Assembly (NCBI GenBank): GCA_036268075.1
Contig: DATAUV010000117.1
Coordinates: 62,001-126,000, forward strand
DNA from: DATARH01 sp036268075
GTDB taxonomy: Bacteria > Pseudomonadota > Alphaproteobacteria > ATCC43930 > CGMCC-115725
DNA length: 64,000 nt
Direction: 5' to 3'
Shown here in pieces: positions 18,853 to 27,213 of this stretch (its first letter is position 1; the number at the start of each line of letters is the position of its first letter). Position numbers and translations under genes: made by a program. The notes under the pieces were generated by a model, which worked only from the letters and a program-made list of their open reading frames with translations, had not been told where the DNA came from and did no database searches.

Positions 18853-19597
18853 GTCCGGTGCCCATATAGGCCTCGACGACCTCGGCGTTGGCCGAGACCG
18901 TCGCGTAATCCCCCTCGGCGAGGATCGTGCCGCGGGTCAGCACGGTGATGACCTGGGACAAATCCGCGACGACCGACAAATTGTGCTCGACCATCAGCAC
19001 CGTGCGGTCGCGGGCGGCGCCGCGGATCAGGCCCGAGATGCGCCCGATATCCTCCTGCCCGAGCCCCGACATCGGCTCGTCGAGCAGCATCATCTGGGGA
19101 TCGAGCGCGAGCGTCGTGGCGATTTCCAGCGCGCGCTTGCGGCCATAGGACAGCGACGCCGCCGGCAACCCGGCGAACTCGCCGAGCCCGACCGACTCCA
19201 ACAGCGCCATCGCCCGGTCGTTGAGCCGGTCGAGCACGCGCTGCGGGCGCCAGAAGTGGAACGAGTTGCCGAGCGGCCGCTGCAGCGCGACCCGCACGTT
19301 GTCGCGCGCCGAAAGATGCGCGAACACGGCCGAAATCTGGAACGAGCGCACGAGCCCCAGCCGCGCCACGGCGGACGGCCGCTCGGCGCTGATGTCGCGG
19401 CCGTTGTAGAGAATCCGCCCGGCCGACGGCTCGAGGAATTTCGTCAGCAGGTTGAAGACCGTGGTCTTGCCGGCGCCGTTGGGGCCGATCAGCGCGTGGA
19501 TCGTCCCGCGCCGAACCTTGAGGTCGACCCCCTGCACCGCCGCAAAGCCGCGGAAATCCTTGGAAAGCCCCCTGGTTTCGAGGATCAGCTCATCCAC
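18845..19597 (-). CDS. livG: ABC transporter ATP-binding protein, LivG
   Basis: About 250 residues. Walker A IGPNGAGKTTVFNLL, signature SYGRKRALEIATTLA, Walker B MMLLDEPMSGLG and the LivG-specific C-terminal GTILAEGDYATVSANAEVVEAYMG are seen. The open frame runs upstream, but that stretch has no coding character; I chose GTG 19597 (protein opening VDELILETRG). First gene of the transporter operon; the 97-base gap to the divergent hisI gene must hold its promoter. Confidence 0.93.
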   Translation of the reverse strand: MDELILETRGLSKDFRGFAAVQGVDLKVRRGTIHALIGPNGAGKTTVFNLLTKFLEPSAGRILYNGRDISAERPSAVARLGLVRSFQISAVFAHLSARDNVRVALQRPLGNSFHFWRPQRVLDRLNDRAMALLESVGLGEFAGLPAASLSYGRKRALEIATTLALDPQMMLLDEPMSGLGQEDIGRISGLIRGAARDRTVLMVEHNLSVVADLSQVITVLTRGTILAEGDYATVSANAEVVEAYMGTGHA

Positions 19598-19694
19598 ACC
19601 CGTACCGCCAGACCCGTTCTCGCGCGGACCGCACTTGCTTTCGTTGCGGCGCGACCCTAATCCCTCGACAATTGAAATGACAAGGAGCGGCGGC

Positions 19695-20090
19695 GTGAGC
19701 GAGACGATCGACCGCGCGCTGAGCGAGATCAAGTTCGATGCCGACGGGCTCGTCCCGGCGATCGCGCAGCAGCACGACACCGGCGAGGTGCTGATGGTGG
19801 CGTGGATGAACGCCGAGGCGGTGCGGGTGACGCTCGAGGAAGGGATCGGGTGCTACTGGTCGCGGTCGCGCGGGAGGCTCTGGCGCAAGGGCGAAAGCTC
19901 GGGCCAGACGCAGCGCCTGGTGGACTTCCGGCTCGATTGCGACGGCGACACGGTGCTGCTGCTCGTCGACCAGCAGGGCGTCGCCTGCCACACCGGCCGG
20001 CGCAACTGCTTCTTCCGCGCCTGGCGCGACGGCGGATGGGATGAGATCGCCCCGCCGCTAGTCGCACCCGGCAAATTGTACGGGGCTTAG
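19695..20090 (+). CDS. hisI: Phosphoribosyl-AMP cyclohydrolase (histidine biosynthesis)
   Basis: 131-residue enzyme of step three of histidine synthesis, opening the adenine ring of phosphoribosyl-AMP. Seen: VLMVAWMNAEAV, the SRGRLWRKGESSG substrate loop, metal-binding aspartates in LDCDGDTVLL and the zinc cysteines in GVACHTGRRNCFF. Stand-alone HisI without the HisE domain, as usual in alphaproteobacteria. GTG 19695 has an AAGGAG site seven bases upstream. The gene is separate from other his genes here. Confidence 0.95.
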   Translation: MSETIDRALSEIKFDADGLVPAIAQQHDTGEVLMVAWMNAEAVRVTLEEGIGCYWSRSRGRLWRKGESSGQTQRLVDFRLDCDGDTVLLLVDQQGVACHTGRRNCFFRAWRDGGWDEIAPPLVAPGKLYGA

Positions 20091-20094
20091 GACC

Positions 20095-20145
20095 GCGGGC
20101 GTCCCGCCCGCAACTCAACGAAAAAAACGCGGGCGGGACGCCCGC
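20095..20145. terminator. Paired 17-base hairpins after hisI
   Basis: Arms 20095-20111 and 20129-20145 are perfect inverted copies of the 17-base hairpin found at 3.35 kb; each arm is itself a hairpin. Seven As sit at 20121-20127 between them. Lies between convergent hisI and a secreted-protein gene and is likely a bidirectional terminator. Confidence 0.7.
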
Positions 20146-20167
20146 GCTCCTTATCCTACTCGACATC

Positions 20168-20635
20168 CTACTCGACCGGGCAGCTTAGCGTCGCCTGCAC
20201 CTGGCTGTGCAGGATCGAATCGAACGGGCGGTTGGCGCATTGCTGGTTGTAGGCGCCGACCCGGTCGTTGAAGCGCTGCACCGCCGCGCTGACATCGGAG
20301 ACGATCGCGCCCGTTGACCGCTTGAACAGCGCGTCGCGCTGCTCAAGCCGTTGCCGGAATTGGGCGACGGCTTGCGGGTCGTTGACGTTGAGACCGGCGC
20401 GCTCGCGTTCAAGCGTGGCGTCGGCCTGTCTGAGCTGGTCGTTGATCTGGTCGAGGCTGTTGCGCTTCGCCGTCATCTCCGACGAAGCTCGCTCCATCGA
20501 TTGCTGCAGGCACAGGCACTGGCGGATCGCGTCCGCCTGCGGGCTCGGCGGGGGCGGAGGCGGAGGGGCCTGGGCAAAGGACGCGGTGCTCAACAACACC
20601 GCCGTGACAAACGCAACACCCGCTAAACCGCGCAT
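20168..20635 (-). CDS. Secreted coiled-coil protein of unknown function
   Basis: 155 residues. A Sec signal (LAGVAFVTAVLLSTASFAQ) is followed by a proline run and a charged helical region with heptad-like repeats from about residue 40 to 135 (ITAKRNSLDQINDQLRQAD-like). Four cysteines remain in the mature part (CLC near the start, two near the end), which could form disulfides in the periplasm. I do not recognise a family. It sits 16 bases before the stop side of the universal stress gene, same strand, so probably the second gene of that unit. Confidence 0.65.
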   Translation of the reverse strand: MRGLAGVAFVTAVLLSTASFAQAPPPPPPPSPQADAIRQCLCLQQSMERASSEMTAKRNSLDQINDQLRQADATLERERAGLNVNDPQAVAQFRQRLEQRDALFKRSTGAIVSDVSAAVQRFNDRVGAYNQQCANRPFDSILHSQVQATLSCPVE

Positions 20636-20651
20636 CGGCCCCTCTTTTCGA

Positions 20652-21509
20652 TTACCGTGCCATCATCATCGGAATCTTCGATTCCATGATCATATGCCGC
20701 GTCGCGCCGCCAAAGATCATCTGGCGGATGCGGCTTTGCGTGTAGGCGCCCTTGAGGATCAGATCGGCGCCGCCCGCGATCGCCTCCTTCAGGAACGATT
20801 CGCCCTGCGGCTTCTGGCGGCCGATGGCCGTGCGCAGGCTGACATTGAGGCCGTGCCGCTCAAGCGTCCGGGCCAGCTCCTCGCCAGAAGGCCCGGGCTC
20901 CGGCATGTGCTGGGCTCCGACCGTGACGACGACGACTTCCCGCGCCTGCAGCAGGAACGGCATGCCGAGCGCGACCGTCAACGCGGTTTCGGTGCTGCCG
21001 TTCCACGCGACCGCGACGACCTCGCCCATCGTCGCAGGCACGGTCTTCGGCACCATCATCACGGGGCGGCCGCTTTCAAAGAGGGCGTCCTCAAGCGTCG
21101 CCTCGGCGATCGAGGCGAGCTTTTCCGGCTGCTCGACGAGGATCAGGTCGTAGACCCGGCCGGTCATGCCGACGATCGCGTTCTGGCGCCCGTCCTCCTC
21201 GCGCCACGAGGCGCTGGGACCGGTGTGGCCCGGCGGCAACCCGCCGACCGGGATGCCGTTTGCGCTCATGAACTCGCGGAACAGCCGCCGCGCCTGGTCG
21301 CGCCGCTCGTGACCCTCGCGTTCGAGGGTCCGGTCGACCTCGGACGAAATCGAGAACCCCATCTCGCCGCCGAAGACGACGGCATACTCCGTGGTCAGGC
21401 TGTGCAGCCCCACGATATGGCTGTTGAAGCGGCGGGCCGTGATGATGGCGGCTTCGAGCACCGGCCCCGCGTTGCCGTCGCCGATGACCGCGAGCAGGTT
21501 TTTCAGCAT
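20652..21509 (-). CDS. Universal stress protein, tandem UspA-like domains
   Basis: About 285 residues, twice the single UspA length. The N-terminal half starts MLKNLLAVIGDGNAG. The second half ends with SFLKEAIAGGADLILKGAYTQSRIRQMIFGGATRHMI, where a usual ATP-binding G-x2-G-x9-G-S/T pattern appears modified (FGGATRHMI, Thr in place of Ser). ATG 21509 has a GGAGG site; the frame continues upstream without coding character. Cytoplasmic stress-response role inferred from the family. Confidence 0.85.
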   Translation of the reverse strand: MLKNLLAVIGDGNAGPVLEAAIITARRFNSHIVGLHSLTTEYAVVFGGEMGFSISSEVDRTLEREGHERRDQARRLFREFMSANGIPVGGLPPGHTGPSASWREEDGRQNAIVGMTGRVYDLILVEQPEKLASIAEATLEDALFESGRPVMMVPKTVPATMGEVVAVAWNGSTETALTVALGMPFLLQAREVVVVTVGAQHMPEPGPSGEELARTLERHGLNVSLRTAIGRQKPQGESFLKEAIAGGADLILKGAYTQSRIRQMIFGGATRHMIMESKIPMMMAR

Positions 21510-21693
21510 CGTGCCTCCGAAGTCCGAGACTTGCGTCCGGTCTCGCCCTTGCGAGCGACTTGCAGGCATCATACTCGACCCCGTCGCGTTGCGCGAGAGC
21601 GGCCCCGCACGGGCCGAGACAACTTGTGCTTTGGCCAAACCGGCGGCCCCGACTAGACTGCTAACGCCCCACACGCGAAGAGATATCCAGCTG

Positions 21694-22695
21694 ATGAACG
21701 CAATTTCCCGGCGCACCATGCTCGGCGCGACAGCCGCCGCGCTCGCCGCGCCCCGGCTCGGCCGGGCGGCGGGCCCCGACACGGTCAATTTCGGCACGGA
21801 CTGGAAAGCCGAGGCCGAGCACGGCGGGTACTACCAGGCGATCGCCACCGGGATCTACGAAAAGCACGGGCTCACGGTGAACCTGCGGCCAGGCGGGCCG
21901 TCGGTGAACCACGCGCAACTGCTCGCCGCCGGCGTGCTCGATTTCAACATCGCGTCGAACTCGTTCCTGCCGCTCAATTACATCGACGAAAACATCCCGA
22001 TGGTCGCCGTGGCCGCGCTGTTCCAGAAGGACCCGTCGGTGCTGATCGCCCATGCCGGCGTCGGCAACGACAGCTTTGCCGCCTTGAAGGGCAAGCCGAT
22101 CATGATCGGCTCCGACACCCGAGTCGGGTACTGGCTCTTCCTCAAGGAGAAATTCGGCTACACCGACGACCAGATCCGCCCCTACAACTTCAACACCGCA
22201 CCGTTCATGGCGGACAAGAACGCGGTGCAGCAGGGCTATCTGACGAGCGAGCCCTATACGGTCGAGCAAGCCGGGGTCAAACCCGTCGTGCTGCTGCTCG
22301 CGGATAACGGGTACTCCAGCTACGGCTCGCTGATCGCGACCTCGCAAAAGCTGGTGCAGGGCAAGCCCGATCTGGTGCAGCGCTTTGTCGATGCCAGCAT
22401 CGAGGGCTGGTACAGCTTTCTCTACGGCGACCCGTCGCCGGGCATCGCACTGATCAAGAAAGATAATTCGGAGATGACCGACCCGTTGATCGCCTACGGG
22501 GTCGAGAAGATCAAGCAATACGGCATCGTCGACAGCGGCGATTCGAAGACGAGCGGCATCGGCGCGATGACCGACGCGCGGTGGAAGGATTTTTTCGACG
22601 TGATGTCGAAGGCGGGCGTCTATCCGACCGGCCTCGACTACAAAAAGGCGTTCACGCTGCAATTCGTGAACAAGAAAGTTGGGATGAAATCCTGA
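21694..22695 (+). CDS. NMT1/THI5-like ABC substrate-binding protein
   Basis: 333 residues with a twin-arginine signal (SRRTMLGATAAALAAPRL) and the NMT1-like fold: FGTDWKAEAEHGGYYQAIATG, GPSVNHAQLLAAG and the KNAVQQGYLTSEPY segment. Family members bind pyrimidine precursors, taurine, nitrate, sulfonates or aromatic acids. First gene of a three-gene importer; its stop overlaps the presumed start of the ATPase gene. Tat export suggests folding in the cytoplasm before export. Ligand unknown. Confidence 0.88.
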   Translation: MNAISRRTMLGATAAALAAPRLGRAAGPDTVNFGTDWKAEAEHGGYYQAIATGIYEKHGLTVNLRPGGPSVNHAQLLAAGVLDFNIASNSFLPLNYIDENIPMVAVAALFQKDPSVLIAHAGVGNDSFAALKGKPIMIGSDTRVGYWLFLKEKFGYTDDQIRPYNFNTAPFMADKNAVQQGYLTSEPYTVEQAGVKPVVLLLADNGYSSYGSLIATSQKLVQGKPDLVQRFVDASIEGWYSFLYGDPSPGIALIKKDNSEMTDPLIAYGVEKIKQYGIVDSGDSKTSGIGAMTDARWKDFFDVMSKAGVYPTGLDYKKAFTLQFVNKKVGMKS

Positions 22696-23459
22696 CCGAC
22701 GCCGCGATCGTTGAGCTGACCGGGATCGGCAAGCGCTTTGGCGGCAACGTCGAGGCGCTGAAGGGCGTCGACCTGACGGTAGAGCGCGGCGAGTTCGTCA
22801 GCCTGCTTGGTCCCTCGGGATGCGGCAAGAGCACCCTCCTGCGGATCGTCGCCGGACTTGCCGAGCCCAGCAGCGGCACCTGCCGCGTCGCCCTCGGCGA
22901 CAGGCGCGCCGGGCATATCGGCTTTGTCTTTCAGGATCCGACGCTGATGCCATGGAGCAATGTGGCGAGCAACGTGCTGCTGCCGTTCCGGATCGCCCAC
23001 CGGGTCGACGCCGGCGCACGCGAGCGGGTCGACGCGGCGATCGCGGCGGTCGGGCTCGGCGGGTTCGAGCGCGCGTATCCGCACCAGCTTTCGGGCGGGA
23101 TGCGGATGCGCGTCTCGATCGCGCGCGCCCTCGTCACCGACCCCGACCTGCTCCTGCTCGACGAGCCCTTCGCCGCGCTCGACGAGATCACCCGCCTCGC
23201 GCTCAACGACGATCTCCTGCGGCTGTGGGAGCGGCACCGGCCGACGATCCTCTTCGTCACCCACAGCGTCTTCGAGTCGGTCTACCTGTCGACCCGGATC
23301 GCCGTGATGGCGCGGCGGCCCGGCCATATCGTCGCCGACCTGCCGGTAGACCTGCCGCAGCCGCGCCAGCGCGCCGTGCGCATGACGCCCGGTTACGGGG
23401 CGATGTGCGAAACCGTCTCGGCCGCGCTGACCACGGCGATGGGCGGCGAGGCGGCATGA
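22692..23459 (+). CDS. ABC transporter ATP-binding protein (SsuB/TauB type)
   Basis: About 255 residues. Walker A LLGPSGCGKSTLLRI, Q-loop FVFQDPTLMPW, signature LSGGMRMRVSIARAL, Walker B LLLLDEPFAALDE, and H-loop FVTHSVFESVYLS are complete. The start is uncertain. No ATG, GTG or TTG falls between the upstream gene's end and the first conserved residue. A CTG at 22692 overlaps the previous stop (CTGA) and would give ILTDAAIVELTG-like sequence. The next in-frame ATG is 111 bases earlier inside the binding-protein gene. Partner of the flanking genes. Confidence 0.85.
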   Translation: MTDAAIVELTGIGKRFGGNVEALKGVDLTVERGEFVSLLGPSGCGKSTLLRIVAGLAEPSSGTCRVALGDRRAGHIGFVFQDPTLMPWSNVASNVLLPFRIAHRVDAGARERVDAAIAAVGLGGFERAYPHQLSGGMRMRVSIARALVTDPDLLLLDEPFAALDEITRLALNDDLLRLWERHRPTILFVTHSVFESVYLSTRIAVMARRPGHIVADLPVDLPQPRQRAVRMTPGYGAMCETVSAALTTAMGGEAA

Positions 23460-24241
23460 ACCGGGTGTGGCCCATCCTCGCCCCGGTGGCGGTCGGCGCC
23501 GTCTTCCTCGGCCTCTGGGAAGCGCTCGTGCGATGGAACGACGTGCCGGTCTACATCCTGCCGCCGCCGAGCGCGATCGCAGCGAGCCTGTGGACCGACG
23601 GGCCGAGCCTCCTCGGATCGCTGCTCGTGACCCTGCGCGTGACCCTCGCCGCGCTCGCCGCCGCAGCGTTGTTCGGCGGCGCGCTGGCCTTGCTGTTTTC
23701 GCTGTCGCGGATCGTCGAGCTGAGCTTTTTCCCCTATGCGGTGATCCTGCAGGTGACCCCGATCGTCGCGATCGCGCCGCTGATCATCATCTGGGTCCAC
23801 ACGCCGTTTCTGGCGCTGCTCGTCTGCGCCTGGATCGTCGCGTTCTTTCCGATCGTCTCGAACACGACGGTCGGGCTCAACAGCGCCGACCGCAACCTCT
23901 TGGCGCTGTTCCGGCTCTACGGCGCCTCGCGCTGGCAGGTGCTGTGGCTGCTGCGCCTGCCGACGGCGCTGCCGTACTTTCTCGCCGGCCTGCGGATCAG
24001 CGGCGGGCTCGCGCTGATCGGCGCGGTCGTCGCCGAGTTCGTCGCCGGCACGGGCGGGTCGGAGACCGGCCTCGCATTTCGCATTCTCGAAGCCGGATAC
24101 CGGCTCGCGATCCCGCGCCTTTTCGCGGCGCTGGTGCTACTCTCGCTGACCGGTATCGTGATCTACCTGATCCTCGACGCGATCTCGCGCCGGCTTCTCA
24201 GGAACTGGCACGAGAGCGCCGCGGCCGAGGACGAAACCTGA
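23456..24241 (+). CDS. ABC transporter permease (SsuC/TauC type)
   Basis: 261-residue inner-membrane protein with about six helices and the BPD_transp_1 loop LNSADRNLLALFRLYGASRWQ, which docks on the ATPase. ILPPPSAIAASL near the N-terminus is characteristic of nitrate/sulfonate/taurine-type permeases. ATG 23456 overlaps the ATPase stop as ATGA. Completes the importer with the two preceding genes. Confidence 0.92.
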   Translation: MNRVWPILAPVAVGAVFLGLWEALVRWNDVPVYILPPPSAIAASLWTDGPSLLGSLLVTLRVTLAALAAAALFGGALALLFSLSRIVELSFFPYAVILQVTPIVAIAPLIIIWVHTPFLALLVCAWIVAFFPIVSNTTVGLNSADRNLLALFRLYGASRWQVLWLLRLPTALPYFLAGLRISGGLALIGAVVAEFVAGTGGSETGLAFRILEAGYRLAIPRLFAALVLLSLTGIVIYLILDAISRRLLRNWHESAAAEDET

Positions 24242-24253
24242 AAGGACCTTCGC

Positions 24254-24655
24254 ATGAGCGCAGCCAAAACCCTGGTTCTGCTCGCCGCCCTGCTGACCAC
24301 AACCGCGGCCTTCGCCGCCGACCCGATGAGCCGCAAGAAAGGCGAGCCGGCGACCTTTGCCGGATCGTCCTTCGGCCAGCTCACGACCGTGCTCGCCGAT
24401 GACGACGTCGTCACCGGCACCTTCGACAATGACGGCAAGCTGTCGGCAAAAGGCAGCATGAGCGACCCGAACTACACCGGGTATTGGACCGCGTCGACCG
24501 CCCCCACCGCATGCGAGAGCGAAAAGGAGGGGACGACCTATTGGGGCAAGCTCACCTTCGCGATGAGCGACGCCGGCCGCACCTATAGCGGCAAGTGGAG
24601 CTATTGCGACGCCGACCCCGACCGCGCCTTCCAGGCGAAGTGGGACGGGAAGTAA
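24254..24655 (+). CDS. Small secreted protein of unknown function
   Basis: 133 residues. A Sec signal (TLVLLAALLTTTAAFA) leads into a mature domain rich in Gly, Thr and aromatic residues with two cysteines (ACESEK and YCDAD) that could bond. The pattern FAGSSFGQLTTVLADDDVVTG suggests a small beta fold. No family recognised. It starts 12 bases after the permease stop with AAGGACC upstream, so it appears to be the last gene of the importer operon. Confidence 0.7.
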   Translation: MSAAKTLVLLAALLTTTAAFAADPMSRKKGEPATFAGSSFGQLTTVLADDDVVTGTFDNDGKLSAKGSMSDPNYTGYWTASTAPTACESEKEGTTYWGKLTFAMSDAGRTYSGKWSYCDADPDRAFQAKWDGK

Positions 24656-24670
24656 CGAACTCCAAGCAAC

Positions 24671-24744
24671 GATGGGTTTCGCGTTGCTCTACCCATCCTA
24701 CAGGTTCTGTGCCGTAGGATGGGTAGAGCGCAGCGAAACCCATC
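24671..24744. repeat. Second copy of 31-bp inverted repeat
   Basis: Arms 24671-24701 and 24714-24744 pair at 28 of 31 positions around a 12-base loop. Same family as 14777-14850, and again placed between convergent genes (secreted protein and SDR). Confidence 0.8.
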
Positions 24745-24753
24745 AATCCCGTC

Positions 24754-25509
24754 TCAGCCGCGCCCGACAAACGGCATCTTGGTCGCCATCACCGTCAGGA
24801 ACTGGATGTTCGCCTCGGGCGTGACCGTGGCGCACAGAACGACCGAACGGGCGACGTTTTCGACATTCATCGTCGGCTCGATCACGGTCTCGCCATTGGC
24901 CTGCTGAACCCCGCGGGTCATCCGCTGGGTCATCTCGGTCAGCGCGTTTCCGACGTCGATCTGGCTGCACGAGATGTCGTATTTGCGGCCGTCGAGCGAG
25001 ATCGACTTGGTGAGGCCGGTGACCGCGTGTTTCGCGGTCGTGTAGGCGATCGAGTTGGGCCGCGGCACATGCGCCGAAATGGAGCCGTTGTTGATGATGC
25101 GGCCGCCCATCGGGTCCTGCTCCTTCATCATCCGGAACGCCTGCTGCGTGCACAGGAACGTGCCGTGGACGATCGAGCCGATGACCCCGTTCCACTTGGC
25201 GAATTCGAGGTCCTCGAGAAGCCCGGCGGCGCCGAACCCGGCATTGTTGAACAGCACGTCGAGCCGGCCGAACTTGTCCTTGGTCGCCCTGAACAGCGCC
25301 TCGACCGAGGCGGGATCGCCGACATCGGCCGGCACGCCGAGCGCACGCCCTTGCAGCCCCTCGATCTCACCGACCACGGCATCGAGCGGCTCGGGCCGGC
25401 GCCCGGCGACGACGACGGCGAACCCCTCGCGCGCCAGCGCCAGCGCCGACGCCTTGCCGATGCCCGAGCCCCCGCCGGTGACCAGCGCAACCTTGCCGTT
25501 CGAAGCCAT
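24754..25509 (-). CDS. Short-chain dehydrogenase/reductase
   Basis: 251-residue classical SDR. Nucleotide motif TGGGSGIG, NNAG in VLFNNAGFGAAG, structural Ser in NGSISAH and catalytic Y-x3-K in YTTAKHAV are present. The arginine pair in AGRRPEP after the second strand suggests NADP(H). ATG 25509 has AGGAGG-like bases upstream. Substrate not predictable. It lies before ogt in reverse order on the same strand, with 77 bases between. Confidence 0.9.
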   Translation of the reverse strand: MASNGKVALVTGGGSGIGKASALALAREGFAVVVAGRRPEPLDAVVGEIEGLQGRALGVPADVGDPASVEALFRATKDKFGRLDVLFNNAGFGAAGLLEDLEFAKWNGVIGSIVHGTFLCTQQAFRMMKEQDPMGGRIINNGSISAHVPRPNSIAYTTAKHAVTGLTKSISLDGRKYDISCSQIDVGNALTEMTQRMTRGVQQANGETVIEPTMNVENVARSVVLCATVTPEANIQFLTVMATKMPFVGRG

Positions 25510-25586
25510 CCTCGCATCCTCCTGAATTCTGGCGGCGCGCACGATATCAGGTTTGGCCGCCGGGTCACGCGGATTGGCGCTAAAAT

Positions 25587-26138
25587 CTAGAACGCCAAGG
25601 AACCTTGGGCCGGCCGTTCCGGTTCGAGCCGGACACCCTCCAGTTCGAGCATCCGGGCCTTTGACGCCGCCCCGCCCGGTGCCGAAAACCCGCCGACCTT
25701 GCCGCCGGCCGCCAGCACCCGATGGCACGGGATGAACAGCGCGACGGGGTTCTGCGCCATCGCCTGGCCGACATCGCGGGCGGCTTCCGGTCCGGCGCCG
25801 AGCTCCTTCGCGAGAGTGCCGTAGGTCGTGGTGCGTCCCCAGCCGACCCGCCGCGCCGCCGCGTAAATCTGCTTGAAGAACGGAAGCTGCCCCTCAAGGT
25901 CGAGCGTAAAGCCGGAGAAATCGATCTCCTCGCCGGCGAAATAGCGTTTGGCCGCCGCGATGGCCTCGCGAACCATCGGCGGCGGCTCGCCGGGCTCGGC
26001 GGCAGAGATGCGGCGCTGAACCAGCCACCCCGCCGCCTCGGCGCTTTTGGCCGGCAATTGGAAGCGGATGATGCCGGCATCGTTCCAGGCGATGCCGCAG
26101 AAGCCGGCGGCGGTGTCGAAGACGAAATATCGGTTCAT
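25587..26138 (-). CDS. ogt: Methylated-DNA--protein-cysteine S-methyltransferase
   Basis: Repairs O6-alkylguanine by transferring the alkyl group to its own cysteine. The 183-residue product has the active site IPCHRVL (Cys138), the helix-turn-helix region TTTYGTLAKELG with the usual AMAQNP segment, and the C-terminal GGFSAPGG. Ogt type without the Ada regulatory domain. ATG 26138 chosen (MNRYFVFD); the frame is open upstream without coding character. Fifty-two bases after the flavin oxidoreductase gene on the same strand. Confidence 0.95.
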   Translation of the reverse strand: MNRYFVFDTAAGFCGIAWNDAGIIRFQLPAKSAEAAGWLVQRRISAAEPGEPPPMVREAIAAAKRYFAGEEIDFSGFTLDLEGQLPFFKQIYAAARRVGWGRTTTYGTLAKELGAGPEAARDVGQAMAQNPVALFIPCHRVLAAGGKVGGFSAPGGAASKARMLELEGVRLEPERPAQGSLAF

Positions 26139-26190
26139 ACCGCTCGAAATGCGCCGCCCGGGCGGGGATTTCAATCCGCGCCTTGCGGTC

Positions 26191-27213
26191 TCATCCGCGC
26201 CCATATTTCTTGTGGAAATACGGCAGCACCTCCTTGCCCATCAACTCCAACACCTTTTGCAGCTTCCACGACTCCATCCCCGGCCAGCTCGCCCGGAAGA
26301 TGAAGTAGTTCGCGTCGAGCGTGGCGATGCGGTGTTCGAGCTGCTCGATCACGTCGTCGGGGCTGCCGAGGATGAAACGGTCCTTGGCGAGCTCGTCGAA
26401 CGAGACGCGGAAATTCTCTTCGCCCGGCAGCGCCTTGTCCTGCCCCCAAGCGGCGTAGGCGGCATATTTGCCTTCGAGATACGGCCCGGCGGTGGCGACG
26501 GCCTCCTCGCGGGTGGGCGCGACGTGGAGTTCGAGGATCATCGGGCGCGCGGTCGGGATGCCGTTGCCGGCGGCGGCGAGCGCCTCCTTGTAGAGCCCCC
26601 ATTGCCGGGCGATCGTCGGCAGGGCGGCGTGCGGATTGATGAACCAGGGATAGCCGAGCCGCCCGGTGCGCTTGACCGCGGCGTCGGCGTTGGCGGCGAT
26701 CCAGATCGGCGGAAACGGCTTTTGCACCGGGCGGATCGTCGAGGTCGCGTCGCGCAGATTGAAGAAGCGGCCCTGGTGCGTGATGTTGTCCTCGCTCCAC
26801 AGCCGCTTGATCAGATTGAGCCCCTCCAGCATCCGCGGCACGCGGTCGGAGACGTTGAGGCCGAAAGCCCGGAACTCCTCTTCGCGATAGCCGATGCCGA
26901 CGCCGAACACGACCCGTCCCTCGGACATCACATCGAGCGAGGCGATCTCCTCGGCGATCTGCACCGGGTTGAGCATCGCCAGCAGCGTGACCGCCAGCAC
27001 CAGCTCCATCTTGCCGGAATCGGCCGCGAGCCGGGCCAGCAGCGGCAGGTTCTGAATCGCGATGTAGGGCGGCGACACGTAATGATGCCCGGCGGCGATC
27101 GCGTCGAACCCGACATCGCGGGCGACGATCGTCTGCTGCACGCATTGGCGAAACCGCACGACCGGGTCCTCGTCGCGGGGCTGCTGGGAATTGACGAACA
27201 AACCGAATTTCAT
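26191..27213 (-). CDS. LLM-class flavin-dependent oxidoreductase (luciferase-like)
   Basis: 340-residue TIM-barrel flavin monooxygenase of the bacterial luciferase-like family. Seen: MKFGLFVNSQQPRDED, the active-site strand AGHHYVSPPYIAIQNL, LAVTLLAMLNPVQIAEEIASLDVMSEGRV (typical of the family; shown here by its ends NPVQIAEE and GRVVFGVGIGYREEEF) and a C-terminal LAKDRFILGSPDDVIEQLE. Uses reduced FMN or F420 supplied by a partner reductase, not found nearby. Substrate unknown. First gene upstream of ogt on this strand. Confidence 0.9.
   Translation of the reverse strand: MKFGLFVNSQQPRDEDPVVRFRQCVQQTIVARDVGFDAIAAGHHYVSPPYIAIQNLPLLARLAADSGKMELVLAVTLLAMLNPVQIAEEIASLDVMSEGRVVFGVGIGYREEEFRAFGLNVSDRVPRMLEGLNLIKRLWSEDNITHQGRFFNLRDATSTIRPVQKPFPPIWIAANADAAVKRTGRLGYPWFINPHAALPTIARQWGLYKEALAAAGNGIPTARPMILELHVAPTREEAVATAGPYLEGKYAAYAAWGQDKALPGEENFRVSFDELAKDRFILGSPDDVIEQLEHRIATLDANYFIFRASWPGMESWKLQKVLELMGKEVLPYFHKKYGRG

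Noticed and set aside
14777..24744. Insertion sequence terminal repeats
   Set aside because: The 31-base arms are only 12 bases apart and enclose no gene; each copy is a compact hairpin, not an element boundary.
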